Shown in pieces: positions 56,759-64,000 of a stretch of 64,000 nucleotides of DNA. Source of the stretch: DATFYM01 sp035315065 (GTDB lineage: Bacteria > Acidobacteriota > Terriglobia > UBA7540); assembly GCA_035315065.1 (NCBI GenBank), contig DATFYM010000239.1:1-64000 (forward strand). Direction: 5' to 3'. Positions within the stretch are counted from its first letter, which is position 1. Every line of letters starts with the position of its first letter. The notes below the pieces were generated by a model, which saw nothing but the letters and a program-made list of their open reading frames with translations, searched no databases and was not told the origin of the DNA. Position numbers and translations under genes: made by a program.

Positions 56759-57904
56759 ATGAAAAACAAGGGCTTGGGAATTTGCCTTCTCGCGGTTTTG
56801 TGCCTTTCACTGCTGGTGGTCGCCGGCTGTAAGTCGACACACGCCGATGAGGCGGCAGAGGCGCCGCCTCCCGCCCAGGTGGTTCCGGGCGCGGACGCCA
56901 GCCTTTTCACCGTGGACCGCCCCGATCAGTATCCCCTCGCGGCGGCCGTGGCGCGGCCCGCCACCTCGGAGTTAGTCGTGACGGGGGCGGTTATGCCCGA
57001 CGTTTCCCGCAACGTCCCGGTGGTTTCCCTCGCCTCCGGACGCGTCATGGCCATTCACACTCGTCTTGGCGACACCGTGGAGAAGGGCCAATTGTTGATG
57101 ACCGTTCGAAGTGACGATGTGTCGGGCGGCTATTCGAACTACAGAATGGCAGTCGCGGATGAAATTCTGAGCCGAAATCAATTAGAGCGCGCCAAGGACC
57201 TCTATGATCACGGCGCCATCGCTCTGAACGATCTGCAGGTGGCGCAGGACACCGAAGACAAGGCCAAAGTAGCCGTGGAGACGGCGAGCGAGCACTTGCG
57301 ACTGCTCGGTAACGATCCCGACAAGATGAACTTCATGGTGGATATTTTCGCTCCGGTCTCGGGAACAGTGACCGATCAGGAGGTTACCACGGGGTCTCTC
57401 GTGCAGGCATACAATACGCCGTACCCATTCACGATCTCGGACCTCTCGGCAACCTGGGTTGTCTGCGACGTGTACGAGAATGACTTGGCCAACGTCCGGC
57501 TCGGCGATACCGCTGAGATCAGACTGAATGCCTATCCCGATCGCATGTTCAAGGGGAGGGTGAGCAACATTGGCGCGATTCTCGATCCCAGCATCCGCAC
57601 GGCCAAGGTTCGGATAGAAGTTCACAATCCAGGAATTATGCGACTGGGCATGTTCGTCAGGGCCACCTTCCACGGTCAAACCAGCGAGATGCACACTATT
57701 GTCCCGGCATCCGCCATTCTCCACATGCACGATCGCGATTTTGTCTACGTTCCCGCGCCCGATAATAAGTTTCGCCGCCTGGAAGTAGTCAGTGGGGACC
57801 TACTGCAAGACAACACGAGTCTGCAAGAGATCAAGTCGGGGCTTCAACCAGGGCAACAAGTGGTGACGAACGCTCTGGTCTTAGACCACGTGCTGGCTCA
57901 GTGA
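56759..57904 (+). CDS. czcB: HME-RND periplasmic adaptor
   Basis: A 381-residue membrane-fusion protein. Lipoprotein signal (LLAVLCLSLLVVAGCKS; lipobox Cys), barrel-sandwich halves (VPVVSLASGRVMAIHTRLGDTVEKGQLLMTV and DIFAPVSGTVTDQEVTTGSLVQ) around a helical hairpin (SNYRMAVADEILSRNQLERAKDLYDHGAIALNDLQ..), and a beta-barrel/MP domain (WVVCDVYENDLANVRLGDTAEIRLNAYPDRMFKG). GGCGGAGA precedes ATG 56759. It links the RND pump CzcA to the outer-membrane channel. The gene names follow the heavy-metal efflux type of the pump. Confidence 0.9.
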   Translation: MKNKGLGICLLAVLCLSLLVVAGCKSTHADEAAEAPPPAQVVPGADASLFTVDRPDQYPLAAAVARPATSELVVTGAVMPDVSRNVPVVSLASGRVMAIHTRLGDTVEKGQLLMTVRSDDVSGGYSNYRMAVADEILSRNQLERAKDLYDHGAIALNDLQVAQDTEDKAKVAVETASEHLRLLGNDPDKMNFMVDIFAPVSGTVTDQEVTTGSLVQAYNTPYPFTISDLSATWVVCDVYENDLANVRLGDTAEIRLNAYPDRMFKGRVSNIGAILDPSIRTAKVRIEVHNPGIMRLGMFVRATFHGQTSEMHTIVPASAILHMHDRDFVYVPAPDNKFRRLEVVSGDLLQDNTSLQEIKSGLQPGQQVVTNALVLDHVLAQ

Positions 57905-58050
57905 CGGTAGGGGCGAGCGGCGCTCCCCAGTAAAGGTAGGGGCGAGCGGCGCTCGCCCCCAGGGGTCGAAAGCAGTTCGCAGGCCGAATACAGTTTGCCC
58001 AAGGCGGAATACAGTTCGCCCAAGGCCGAACGCCGTTCGGCCCTACAACG
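57905..58050. repeat. 21-bp tandem and palindromic repeats between czcB and czcA
   Basis: Two direct copies of GGTAGGGGCGAGCGGCGCTC (57907 and 57936 areas), then three 21-bp units beginning AGGCCGAATACAGTTTGCCC, AGGCGGAATACAGTTCGCCC and AGGCCGAACGCCGTTCGGCC. The last is a near-palindrome. Twenty-one is three times seven, so these may be related to the heptamer arrays. Confidence 0.75.
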
Positions 58051-58062
58051 CGAGGGAAAGAC

Positions 58063-61000
58063 ATGATTCGTGCTCTGGTCGATTTTGCGCTGAACAACAA
58101 GTTTGTGGTGTTGGCCGTAGCCGCTTTGTTGACCGGTTGGGGGGTCATTTCATTTCACAACTTGCCGGTGGAAGCGTATCCCGATATCGCCGACAACTAC
58201 GTGACCGTGATTACCCAATGGCCGGGGCGTTCAGCGGAAGAGGTGGAACAGCAGGTTACGATTCCCATCGAGATTCAAATGACCGGAATGCCGCACATGA
58301 CCTATCTGCGATCCGAGTCCATTTTCGGCCTGTCGTTCGTGATCATGATCTTCGACGACAGTTCCGTCAACGACTGGAACCGCCAGAAAGTGCTGGAAAG
58401 GCTCACCCAGGTCAATCTCCCTCCTGGACAGAACCTTTCGCCGCAAATTGGCACGGACTGGAGCACCACGGGCCAGATCTATTGGTACACGATCAGAAGC
58501 ACTAATCCCCGCTATGACTTGATGGAACTAAGGTCGATCGAGGACTGGGTGCTGCTCAAGCAGTTCAAATCCGTTCCCAATGTGGTGGATGTTTCCGACT
58601 TCGGGGGCACGGTGCGAGAGTATCAGGTGCGGGTCGACCCGAGCAAACTCGTCTCCTACGGATTGAGCATCGGCCAGGTGGAGCAGCAACTCGCCAGCAA
58701 CAATATCAATGCCGGGGGCAGCTTTGTTGAAGTCGGGATGCAGCAGATGAACGTCCGCGCGCTCGGGCTCTTCAGCACTGTGCACGACATCGAACAAACC
58801 GTCTTAAAGACGCAAACCGGCACGGCCCTTCGGGTCAAGGACATTGCGCAAGTGACCCAGGGCCCTAAAATCCGATTGGGCCACATGGCGAGAGCCAACC
58901 ACATGGAGGACGGGCGCATCATCGACGAGCCTGATGTCATTCAAGGCGGAGTGCTCCTGCGCAAAGGCGCGGAAGAGCAACCCACGCTCGATGCCATCCA
59001 CAGGAAAGTGGACGAGCTCAACAACGGCATCCTGCCCCCCGGCGTGAAAGTGGTTCCCATGCTGGATCGCAGCGATCTCCTTCACTTTACGTTGCACACG
59101 GTGATGCATAACCTGACCGAAGGCATGATTCTGGTCAGCGTCATCCTTTTCCTGTTTCTTCTCAATGCTCGGGCCGCTCTCATCGTCGCGCTTACGATTC
59201 CGTTCTCTTTGCTCTTTGCATCCATCTGGCTGAATTTGAGCCACATTCCGGCCAATCTCCTATCCCTGGGCGCGTTAGATTTCGGAATGGTGGTGGATGG
59301 CGCGGTGGTTATGGTTGAAAACATCGTTCGCCACATCAGCCACCGTAAAAATGGCGCCGGAACCCAAACCATCGCCGAGAGCATCCGGACGGCTGCCCAC
59401 GAGGTTCAGCGCCCGGTGTTCTACGCCATCGCCATCATCATCACCGCTTATTTGCCGATTTTCACGCTACAGCGAGTGGAGGGCAGATTATTCCGGCCCA
59501 TGGCTTGGACGGTTGCCTTTGCTCTTCTTGGCGCCATGACGTTTTCGATTCTCGTCGCGCCGGTTCTGGCGGCCACACTATTCCGCAAGGGAGTCAAGGA
59601 ACGGCGCAACCCGGTGATGGACTATCTGACGAAGGGCTACCGGCGGCAGTTGCGATGGGCCGTTCAGCATCGCCGGGTTGTCGCCTGTGTTGGCATCGCT
59701 GCCCTGGCGGGAACGGTTTATTTGGGATTTGGTGGCGTCATTGGAGCGGAGTTCCTGCCGCATCTGGACGAAGGCGCGATCTGGGCGCGCGGAACCCTGG
59801 CGAACAGCACCAGCCTCACCGAAGGCGAGAAATTCACCACCAACTGCCGCTACGTTTTCGCGTCCTTCCCGGAGGTGACCAAAGTGGTGTCACAGGTCGG
59901 ACGGCCGGACGACGGAACGGACACCGGGGGATTCAGCAACACCGAGTATTTCGTTGATCTGAAGCCGAAGGACCAATGGCGCCCGGTATTCCATCAAGAC
60001 AAAGACGAGCTCATCGCCGCCATGAACCGCGCCCTGGAAAAATACCCGGGGGCGATCTGGAACTTCTCCCAGCCGATCGAGGACAACGTCGGAGAGACGC
60101 TCACGGGCACCAAGGGTTCGCTGGCGCTCAAGATCTTCGGGGATGACCTGAAGCTTCTCGAGCAGAAGGGCGAAGAAGTCACCGCCGTCATGTCGCGCAT
60201 CCCGGGTATGCATGATGTGAAGCTCCTGCGCGACTTCGGCCAACCGAATCTCGACTTAACCATTGACCGTCGCCAGGCAGCTCGTTTTGGAATCAACGTA
60301 GCGGACATACAAGACGCGGTTCAAACGGCGATCGGCGGCAACGCGGTGAGTCAGGTGCTTCAGGGCGAAGCGCGATACGACGTGGTGGTGCGCTACCAGG
60401 AGCCCTATCGTAATACCGCGGCGGCGATTGCGAACGTTCGCCTACTCTCCCCGTCCGGAGAGCGCGTTTCCCTGGCGCAGTTAACCAACGTAGAGGTCAA
60501 GGACGGAGCGTACGACATCTACCGTGAAGGCAACACCCGCTATATAGCCGTAACCTTCAACGTCCGAGGCCGGGACTTGGGGACCACGGTCGAAGACGCC
60601 ATTAAACAGATCAATCAAAAAGTGAAGATGCCGACGGGTTACCACATCGGCTGGTCGGGCGAATACGAAAGTGAGCAGCGGGCCGAGGCGCGGCTGGCAT
60701 TGGTCGTCCCGCTGACGATCCTCGTCATTTTCATTATTCTTTACACCATGTTCCGCTCGTACAAATGGGCCCTGCTCATTCTGATCAACGTCGCCTTGGC
60801 TCGTGTCGGAGGCTTCCTGGCGCTCCTGATTACTGGAACCTACCTCAGCGTGTCCTCGGGCGTCGGCATGTTGGCGCTCTTCGGCGTTTCGGTTCAAACG
60901 GGTGTCATCATGCTCGAATACATCAACCAACTCCGGGCTCGCGGTTACCCCATCGTGGATGCCGCGGTGGAGGGAGCAGTCCTCCGGCTTCGCCCCATCA

Positions 61001-61212
61001 TGATGACCATGCTGGTGGCAACTCTCGGACTGCTGCCGGCGGCGCTATCACACGCCATTGGCTCGGATTCGCAGCGGCCCTTCGCGATTGTCATCGTCGG
61101 AGGCCTGATTGCTGACCTGGCCCTGAGCATCTTTATTTTGCCGACGTTCTATGTTTGGGTTGCGAAAGACACGGACAAGCTCCCGGAACCGGAGGAATCG
61201 ATTGCGACATAA
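58063..61212 (+). CDS. czcA: heavy-metal efflux RND pump
   Basis: A 1049-residue inner-membrane transporter. Twelve transmembrane helices and two large periplasmic loops; N-terminal helix FALNNKFVVLAVAALLTGWGVI; the proton-relay/metal motif LDFGMVVDGAVVMVENIV in helix 4 is the DFG..VDGAVVxVEN signature of divalent-metal (zinc, cobalt, nickel) pumps rather than the copper/silver type. Late motifs: YLSVSSGVGMLALFGVSVQTGVIMLEYIN and the C-terminal TM block. It expels metal across the envelope together with CzcB and CzcC. ATG 58063 lacks a perfect Shine-Dalgarno (GAGGGAAAGAC upstream). The 158-bp gap to czcB is filled by 21-bp repeats. Confidence 0.95.
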   Translation: MIRALVDFALNNKFVVLAVAALLTGWGVISFHNLPVEAYPDIADNYVTVITQWPGRSAEEVEQQVTIPIEIQMTGMPHMTYLRSESIFGLSFVIMIFDDSSVNDWNRQKVLERLTQVNLPPGQNLSPQIGTDWSTTGQIYWYTIRSTNPRYDLMELRSIEDWVLLKQFKSVPNVVDVSDFGGTVREYQVRVDPSKLVSYGLSIGQVEQQLASNNINAGGSFVEVGMQQMNVRALGLFSTVHDIEQTVLKTQTGTALRVKDIAQVTQGPKIRLGHMARANHMEDGRIIDEPDVIQGGVLLRKGAEEQPTLDAIHRKVDELNNGILPPGVKVVPMLDRSDLLHFTLHTVMHNLTEGMILVSVILFLFLLNARAALIVALTIPFSLLFASIWLNLSHIPANLLSLGALDFGMVVDGAVVMVENIVRHISHRKNGAGTQTIAESIRTAAHEVQRPVFYAIAIIITAYLPIFTLQRVEGRLFRPMAWTVAFALLGAMTFSILVAPVLAATLFRKGVKERRNPVMDYLTKGYRRQLRWAVQHRRVVACVGIAALAGTVYLGFGGVIGAEFLPHLDEGAIWARGTLANSTSLTEGEKFTTNCRYVFASFPEVTKVVSQVGRPDDGTDTGGFSNTEYFVDLKPKDQWRPVFHQDKDELIAAMNRALEKYPGAIWNFSQPIEDNVGETLTGTKGSLALKIFGDDLKLLEQKGEEVTAVMSRIPGMHDVKLLRDFGQPNLDLTIDRRQAARFGINVADIQDAVQTAIGGNAVSQVLQGEARYDVVVRYQEPYRNTAAAIANVRLLSPSGERVSLAQLTNVEVKDGAYDIYREGNTRYIAVTFNVRGRDLGTTVEDAIKQINQKVKMPTGYHIGWSGEYESEQRAEARLALVVPLTILVIFIILYTMFRSYKWALLILINVALARVGGFLALLITGTYLSVSSGVGMLALFGVSVQTGVIMLEYINQLRARGYPIVDAAVEGAVLRLRPIMMTMLVATLGLLPAALSHAIGSDSQRPFAIVIVGGLIADLALSIFILPTFYVWVAKDTDKLPEPEESIAT

Positions 61213-62527
61213 ACTCGTGAATTACCATAGAGGGAAGGCCGGTAGGAGGACGCTCGGCGGAGCCGCGTTTCTTGCCCTGTTAGCGGGCGCGGCAGTCTCT
61301 CTACTTCCGGTACCGTCCTTTTGCCAGCAGGCGCTCACCTGGGAGCAGGTTCGGGACAAATTCGAGGCCGTAAATCCGACCCTGAAAGCGGCCCAAATCA
61401 ATATCGACGAGTCGCGCGCCAATGAGGTCACGGCCTATCTCCGCCCCAATCCGGATCTCGGCGTGCTGGCGGATGGAACGCAACTCGTTCCGCATCAAGG
61501 GGTCTGGCAACCGCTCGTCGGTACTGATTATTCCCCGAATGTCAGCTACCTGCACGAAAGGCGGCACAAGCGGGAGTTGCGGCTGGAAAGCGCCAAGAAA
61601 GCAACTGACGTCGCCACCTCACAGTTTAGGGACCAGGACCGGACGCTCCTTTCCACTCTGCGGAGCGCGTTCGTGCTGACGCTGCAACAGAAGGCGCTCC
61701 TGGCCCTGGCTAAAGCAAACCTCGACTACTACGACAAAGTGCTCAGCATAAGCAGGGAGCGATTCCGAGTGGGGGACATGGCCAAAATAGATCTCGATCG
61801 CCTTGAGCTTCAACGGGTGCAGTACGAATCGGACTTGGAAAGCGCCAAGGTGGCCCTGGAGACCGCGAAAATCCAGGTTCTGATGCTGCTGAACGATCGC
61901 ACGCCGGCGGACCACTTCGATGTCACGGGCCCGTTTGATTCCTCGGATCAGCTTCCGTCGCCCGACGAGCTGCACCGCATCGCGCTCGATACCCGGCCAG
62001 ACCTTAAGGCGGCTATCCAAGCGGTGGATAAAGCGAAAACAGACCACCAGCTTGCGATTTCCAATGGATCAACCGACCCGACGTATAGCGTCTGGTACAC
62101 GTATAACCCGTCCTTCAACAATCCTTACGATCAACACACTATCGGTTTCAGTGTCAACATCCCCCTCCGCATCTTCGACCGGAATCAGGGGGAGAAGGCG
62201 CGTACTCTATTGGATATCGGCCTCAATGAACGGCAACGCGACGCCGCTGAGGCTCAGGTCTTCAGCGATGTGGATACCGCCTACGCCAACGTGGAGAGCA
62301 ACATAAACCTGCTGCGGCCGTACAAGGAGAAATATCTCGCCCAGGCAGTCCGAGTGCGTGATACCGTGACTTATTCTTTTCAGCGCGGCGCAGCATCCTT
62401 GCTGGATTTCCTGAACGCCGAGAGCGACTATCGCAGCGTTCAGGTAAACTACTTGACTCTGATCGGTGCTTATCTGACCGCCGTGGCTCAATTGAACGAG
62501 GCGGTGGGCCGGGAAACTATTCCATAG
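61202..62527 (+). CDS. czcC: TolC-type outer-membrane efflux channel
   Basis: About 441 residues from TTG 61202, which overlaps the end of czcA and is preceded by GGAGGA. A signal peptide (AAFLALLAGAAVSLLPVPSFCQ) is followed by two TolC repeats of helical barrel: NPTLKAAQINIDESRANEVTAYLRPNPDLGV and the mirrored second half DLKAAIQAVDKAKTDHQLAIS, each ending in a beta-strand segment. It ends LNEAVGRETIP. Forms the outer-membrane exit of the metal pump. ATG/GTG alternatives exist downstream. Confidence 0.9.
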   Translation: MRHKLVNYHRGKAGRRTLGGAAFLALLAGAAVSLLPVPSFCQQALTWEQVRDKFEAVNPTLKAAQINIDESRANEVTAYLRPNPDLGVLADGTQLVPHQGVWQPLVGTDYSPNVSYLHERRHKRELRLESAKKATDVATSQFRDQDRTLLSTLRSAFVLTLQQKALLALAKANLDYYDKVLSISRERFRVGDMAKIDLDRLELQRVQYESDLESAKVALETAKIQVLMLLNDRTPADHFDVTGPFDSSDQLPSPDELHRIALDTRPDLKAAIQAVDKAKTDHQLAISNGSTDPTYSVWYTYNPSFNNPYDQHTIGFSVNIPLRIFDRNQGEKARTLLDIGLNERQRDAAEAQVFSDVDTAYANVESNINLLRPYKEKYLAQAVRVRDTVTYSFQRGAASLLDFLNAESDYRSVQVNYLTLIGAYLTAVAQLNEAVGRETIP

Positions 62528-62530
62528 GGA

Positions 62531-62641
62531 GCCGTCAGCCATTAGCTATCAGCTCTCAGCAAGCATCAGCGCCCCACAGCCACCGTCAAGGATTGTCCGA
62601 ATGCCGTAGCTGATAGCTGATGGCTGACTGCTGATAGCTAG
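62531..62641. repeat. heptamer hairpin locus, AGCTATC type
   Basis: Left CAGCCATTAGCTATCAGCTC and right TAGCTGATAGCTGATGGCTG, spacer about 35 nt. Same unit family as 20180-20290, 29975-30113 and 37623-37697. Confidence 0.75.
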
Positions 62642-62680
62642 TTTAGCTGAAAGGTCTCATGCGCCAAGGGAGACGATGAA

Positions 62681-63367
62681 GTGAAGAAACACGAGGTGCG
62701 TGGCTGGATCGAGGAAACCGGCATCATTGCTGCGGTTCGGGTGAACTCGCCGGACGATGCCCTTTTTGCCGCGGAAGCGGTGGCCGACGGTGGGGTCCCC
62801 GTCGTCGAGATCACCTTCACCGTGCCCCATGCCGTGAAGGTGATCTTGCATCTGGCGAAGAACAGACCCCAGGTGGTGGTGGGGGCGGGTGGGGTGAGGG
62901 ACGTGGGCGTCGCACAACAGTGTTTGGAGGCCGGGGCACTGTTCTTGACCAGTGATGGGCTCCATCCTGCCGTGATCGAGTTCGCCGCGCAACACGACAT
63001 GGTCGTGTTTCCCGGAGCCCTGACGCCCACCGAGGTGCTCACGGCTTGGGAGTCGAACGTGGATTTCGTCAAGGTGGTCCCGTGCGCCCAGATTGGCGGC
63101 GAACGGTACATTCTATCCCTGAACAAGATGTTTCCCCGCATTCCGCTGATCGCGTCCGGGGGCGTGAACCAGCAGAACGCATCAAACTTCATCCTTGCCG
63201 GGGCGGTCGCACTCGGGGTGGGCCGCGAACTGATTCCCAAGGAGGCGATCCGGCTGCGCCAGTCGGACCGGATCGGCGAGCTGGCCCGGCGATTCCTGGG
63301 CTTTGTGAAGAGTGGTCGCGACCATTTGGCGGCGCGCAAGATAAGAGGAATGGGCATGGACGAGTAG
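62681..63367 (+). CDS. eda: KDPG/KHG aldolase
   Basis: A 228-residue class I aldolase of the 2-keto-3-deoxy-6-phosphogluconate family. Motifs: IIAAVRVNSPDDALFAAEAVADGGVPVVEITFTVP, the Schiff-base Lys in VDFVKVVPCAQIGG (around residue 130), and RIPLIASGGVNQQNASNFILAGAVALGVG. It splits KDPG into pyruvate and glyceraldehyde-3-phosphate, as in sugar-acid or uronate catabolism. Start GTG 62681 with AAGGGAG upstream. It stands alone after the efflux operon, 150 bp from czcC. Confidence 0.92.
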   Translation: MKKHEVRGWIEETGIIAAVRVNSPDDALFAAEAVADGGVPVVEITFTVPHAVKVILHLAKNRPQVVVGAGGVRDVGVAQQCLEAGALFLTSDGLHPAVIEFAAQHDMVVFPGALTPTEVLTAWESNVDFVKVVPCAQIGGERYILSLNKMFPRIPLIASGGVNQQNASNFILAGAVALGVGRELIPKEAIRLRQSDRIGELARRFLGFVKSGRDHLAARKIRGMGMDE

Positions 63368-63415
63368 CCAGCTTGCGTCCCGGGGGACAAGTGCTACCGG
63401 ACATGTCGATTTTTC

Positions 63416-63444
63416 TTGACAGCGAAGTTAGTATCGCGTAGAGT
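63416..63444 (+). promoter_or_regulatory. sigma-70-type promoter near the window end
   Basis: TTGACA (63416-63421), 17 nt, TAGAGT (63439-63444). The downstream frame is lysine/arginine-rich without a clear family and is not called as a gene; the promoter may serve a gene beyond the window or a short RNA. Confidence 0.45.
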
Positions 63445-63716
63445 ATCTAAGGTAGGGAGGGAGGTCGCAGACCGGCAGGACGAAAAGCAGAAGGGTCTGG
63501 CGGCGAGGCAGCCGGGCGGGAAAAGAAAACGGGGACTGAGGGATTCGAGATTTGGAGCTTCGAAATTACTTAAGATCAAAGAGATCTGGAGCAGACGAGG
63601 TCGTGCTGAGAAGGGGTGAAAATCCGGCGGATTACGACATGGAAACGGCCCATCGCCATGGCAACAAGGACCATAAAAGGGACGGGTACAGAGGCGGCAA
63701 TCGCCCGAAAACGCTT

Positions 63717-63905
63717 TTTTTGATCAAACAAAGCCAATCAAGACTTTTAGAAACAATAACTTGACCCTTAGAACAAAGCCAAATCAAAGCCAAAACAAAG
63801 CCAGTAAGTCCTTTAAATCCGATCGACCCCTGAAAAACAAAGCCAAAACAAAGCCAATAAGTCCTTTGGAACGGACCACACCTAAAAAACAAAGCCAAAG
63901 GAACG
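63717..63905. repeat. A-rich tandem repeat, AAAACAAAGCCA units
   Basis: A string of AACAAAGCCAA/AATCAAAGCCAA units. The pair AAAACAAAGCCAAAACAAAG followed by CCARTAAGTCCTTT occurs twice, about 63 bp apart, and shorter pieces before and after. The low GC stands out from its surroundings. No gene in 63445-64000. Confidence 0.65.
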
Positions 63906-64000
63906 GGGGACAGGCTGCCGGCGCAGTTCCCTGTCCCCTAGGTCTCGTCCGCCGTCCCGTATCTGGTATAAGATAGTCTCGCAAGCGCGGACCGACCTCA

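Noticed and set aside
63416..63619. 67-residue Lys/Arg-rich frame after the 63416 promoter
   Set aside because: Starts at the -35 box itself and shows no family motif; a gene beyond the window end is more likely.

Overview
The window looks like a chromosomal segment of an Acidobacteriota bacterium (probably class Terriglobia or a close relative). The evidence is an ADOP-type MacB/FtsX permease, a VWFA-related protein of the acidobacterial type, a PEP-CTERM surface protein, large TAT-exported oxidoreductases and glycosidases, and high-GC coding sequence. No rRNA, tRNA, CRISPR array, integrase or transposase was recognised.

Layout. 0-5 kb: a decayed sigma/anti-sigma copy, a PEP-CTERM protein, a large secreted alkaline-phosphatase-like protein, and the intact ECF sigma/mini anti-sigma pair. 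5-12 kb: a TAT-exported Gfo/Idh/MocA oxidoreductase, the ADOP permease, then TPM-domain protein, nucleotidyltransferase and LemA. 12-21 kb: type II NADH dehydrogenase, two six-hairpin glycosidase-like proteins (one GH78-like) and HigBA. 13.5-26.4 kb also holds four more toxin-antitoxin-type loci, two of them broken and one an orphan antitoxin. 22-32 kb: aldehyde dehydrogenase, HMGL-family enzyme, intact MntA/HepT, EamA transporter, HtrA protease, peptidoglycan-binding protein and a second aldehyde dehydrogenase. 32-42 kb: ilvB-ilvN, a thioredoxin-like protein, a molybdopterin oxidoreductase with its cytochrome b, an XRE regulator, SIS and YihY proteins, a LolA-like protein and hutI. 42-52 kb: an FmdB-like zinc ribbon, an APC permease, a porin, a VWA protein, a tail-anchored Ser/Thr kinase and a KdpD/KdpE-like pair. 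52-64 kb: a hypothetical pair, a carboxypeptidase-regulatory/porin fusion, a CzcB-CzcA-CzcC heavy-metal RND operon and a KDPG aldolase.

The most unusual feature is distributed. About 27 intergenic loci carry arrays of imperfect 7-bp repeats, usually as a left array and its inverted complement around a short core with a GAC(C)..GTCTTT-like inner motif. The heptamer differs from locus to locus (ATTGACG, GTGACAA, AAGGGTA, GAGACAG, AGCTATC, GTTTTCG and others) while the 7-bp period and hairpin layout are kept. The arrays reach into genes: they supply several stop codons and C-termini and one signal-peptide n-region. A second class, GC-rich REP-like palindromes, occurs between genes and, more remarkably, in frame inside an ECF sigma factor gene and a GH78-like gene.

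Starts were often moved inward from the longest open frame where a Shine-Dalgarno sequence supports it. Functional calls rest on motif recognition by eye, not on database searches.
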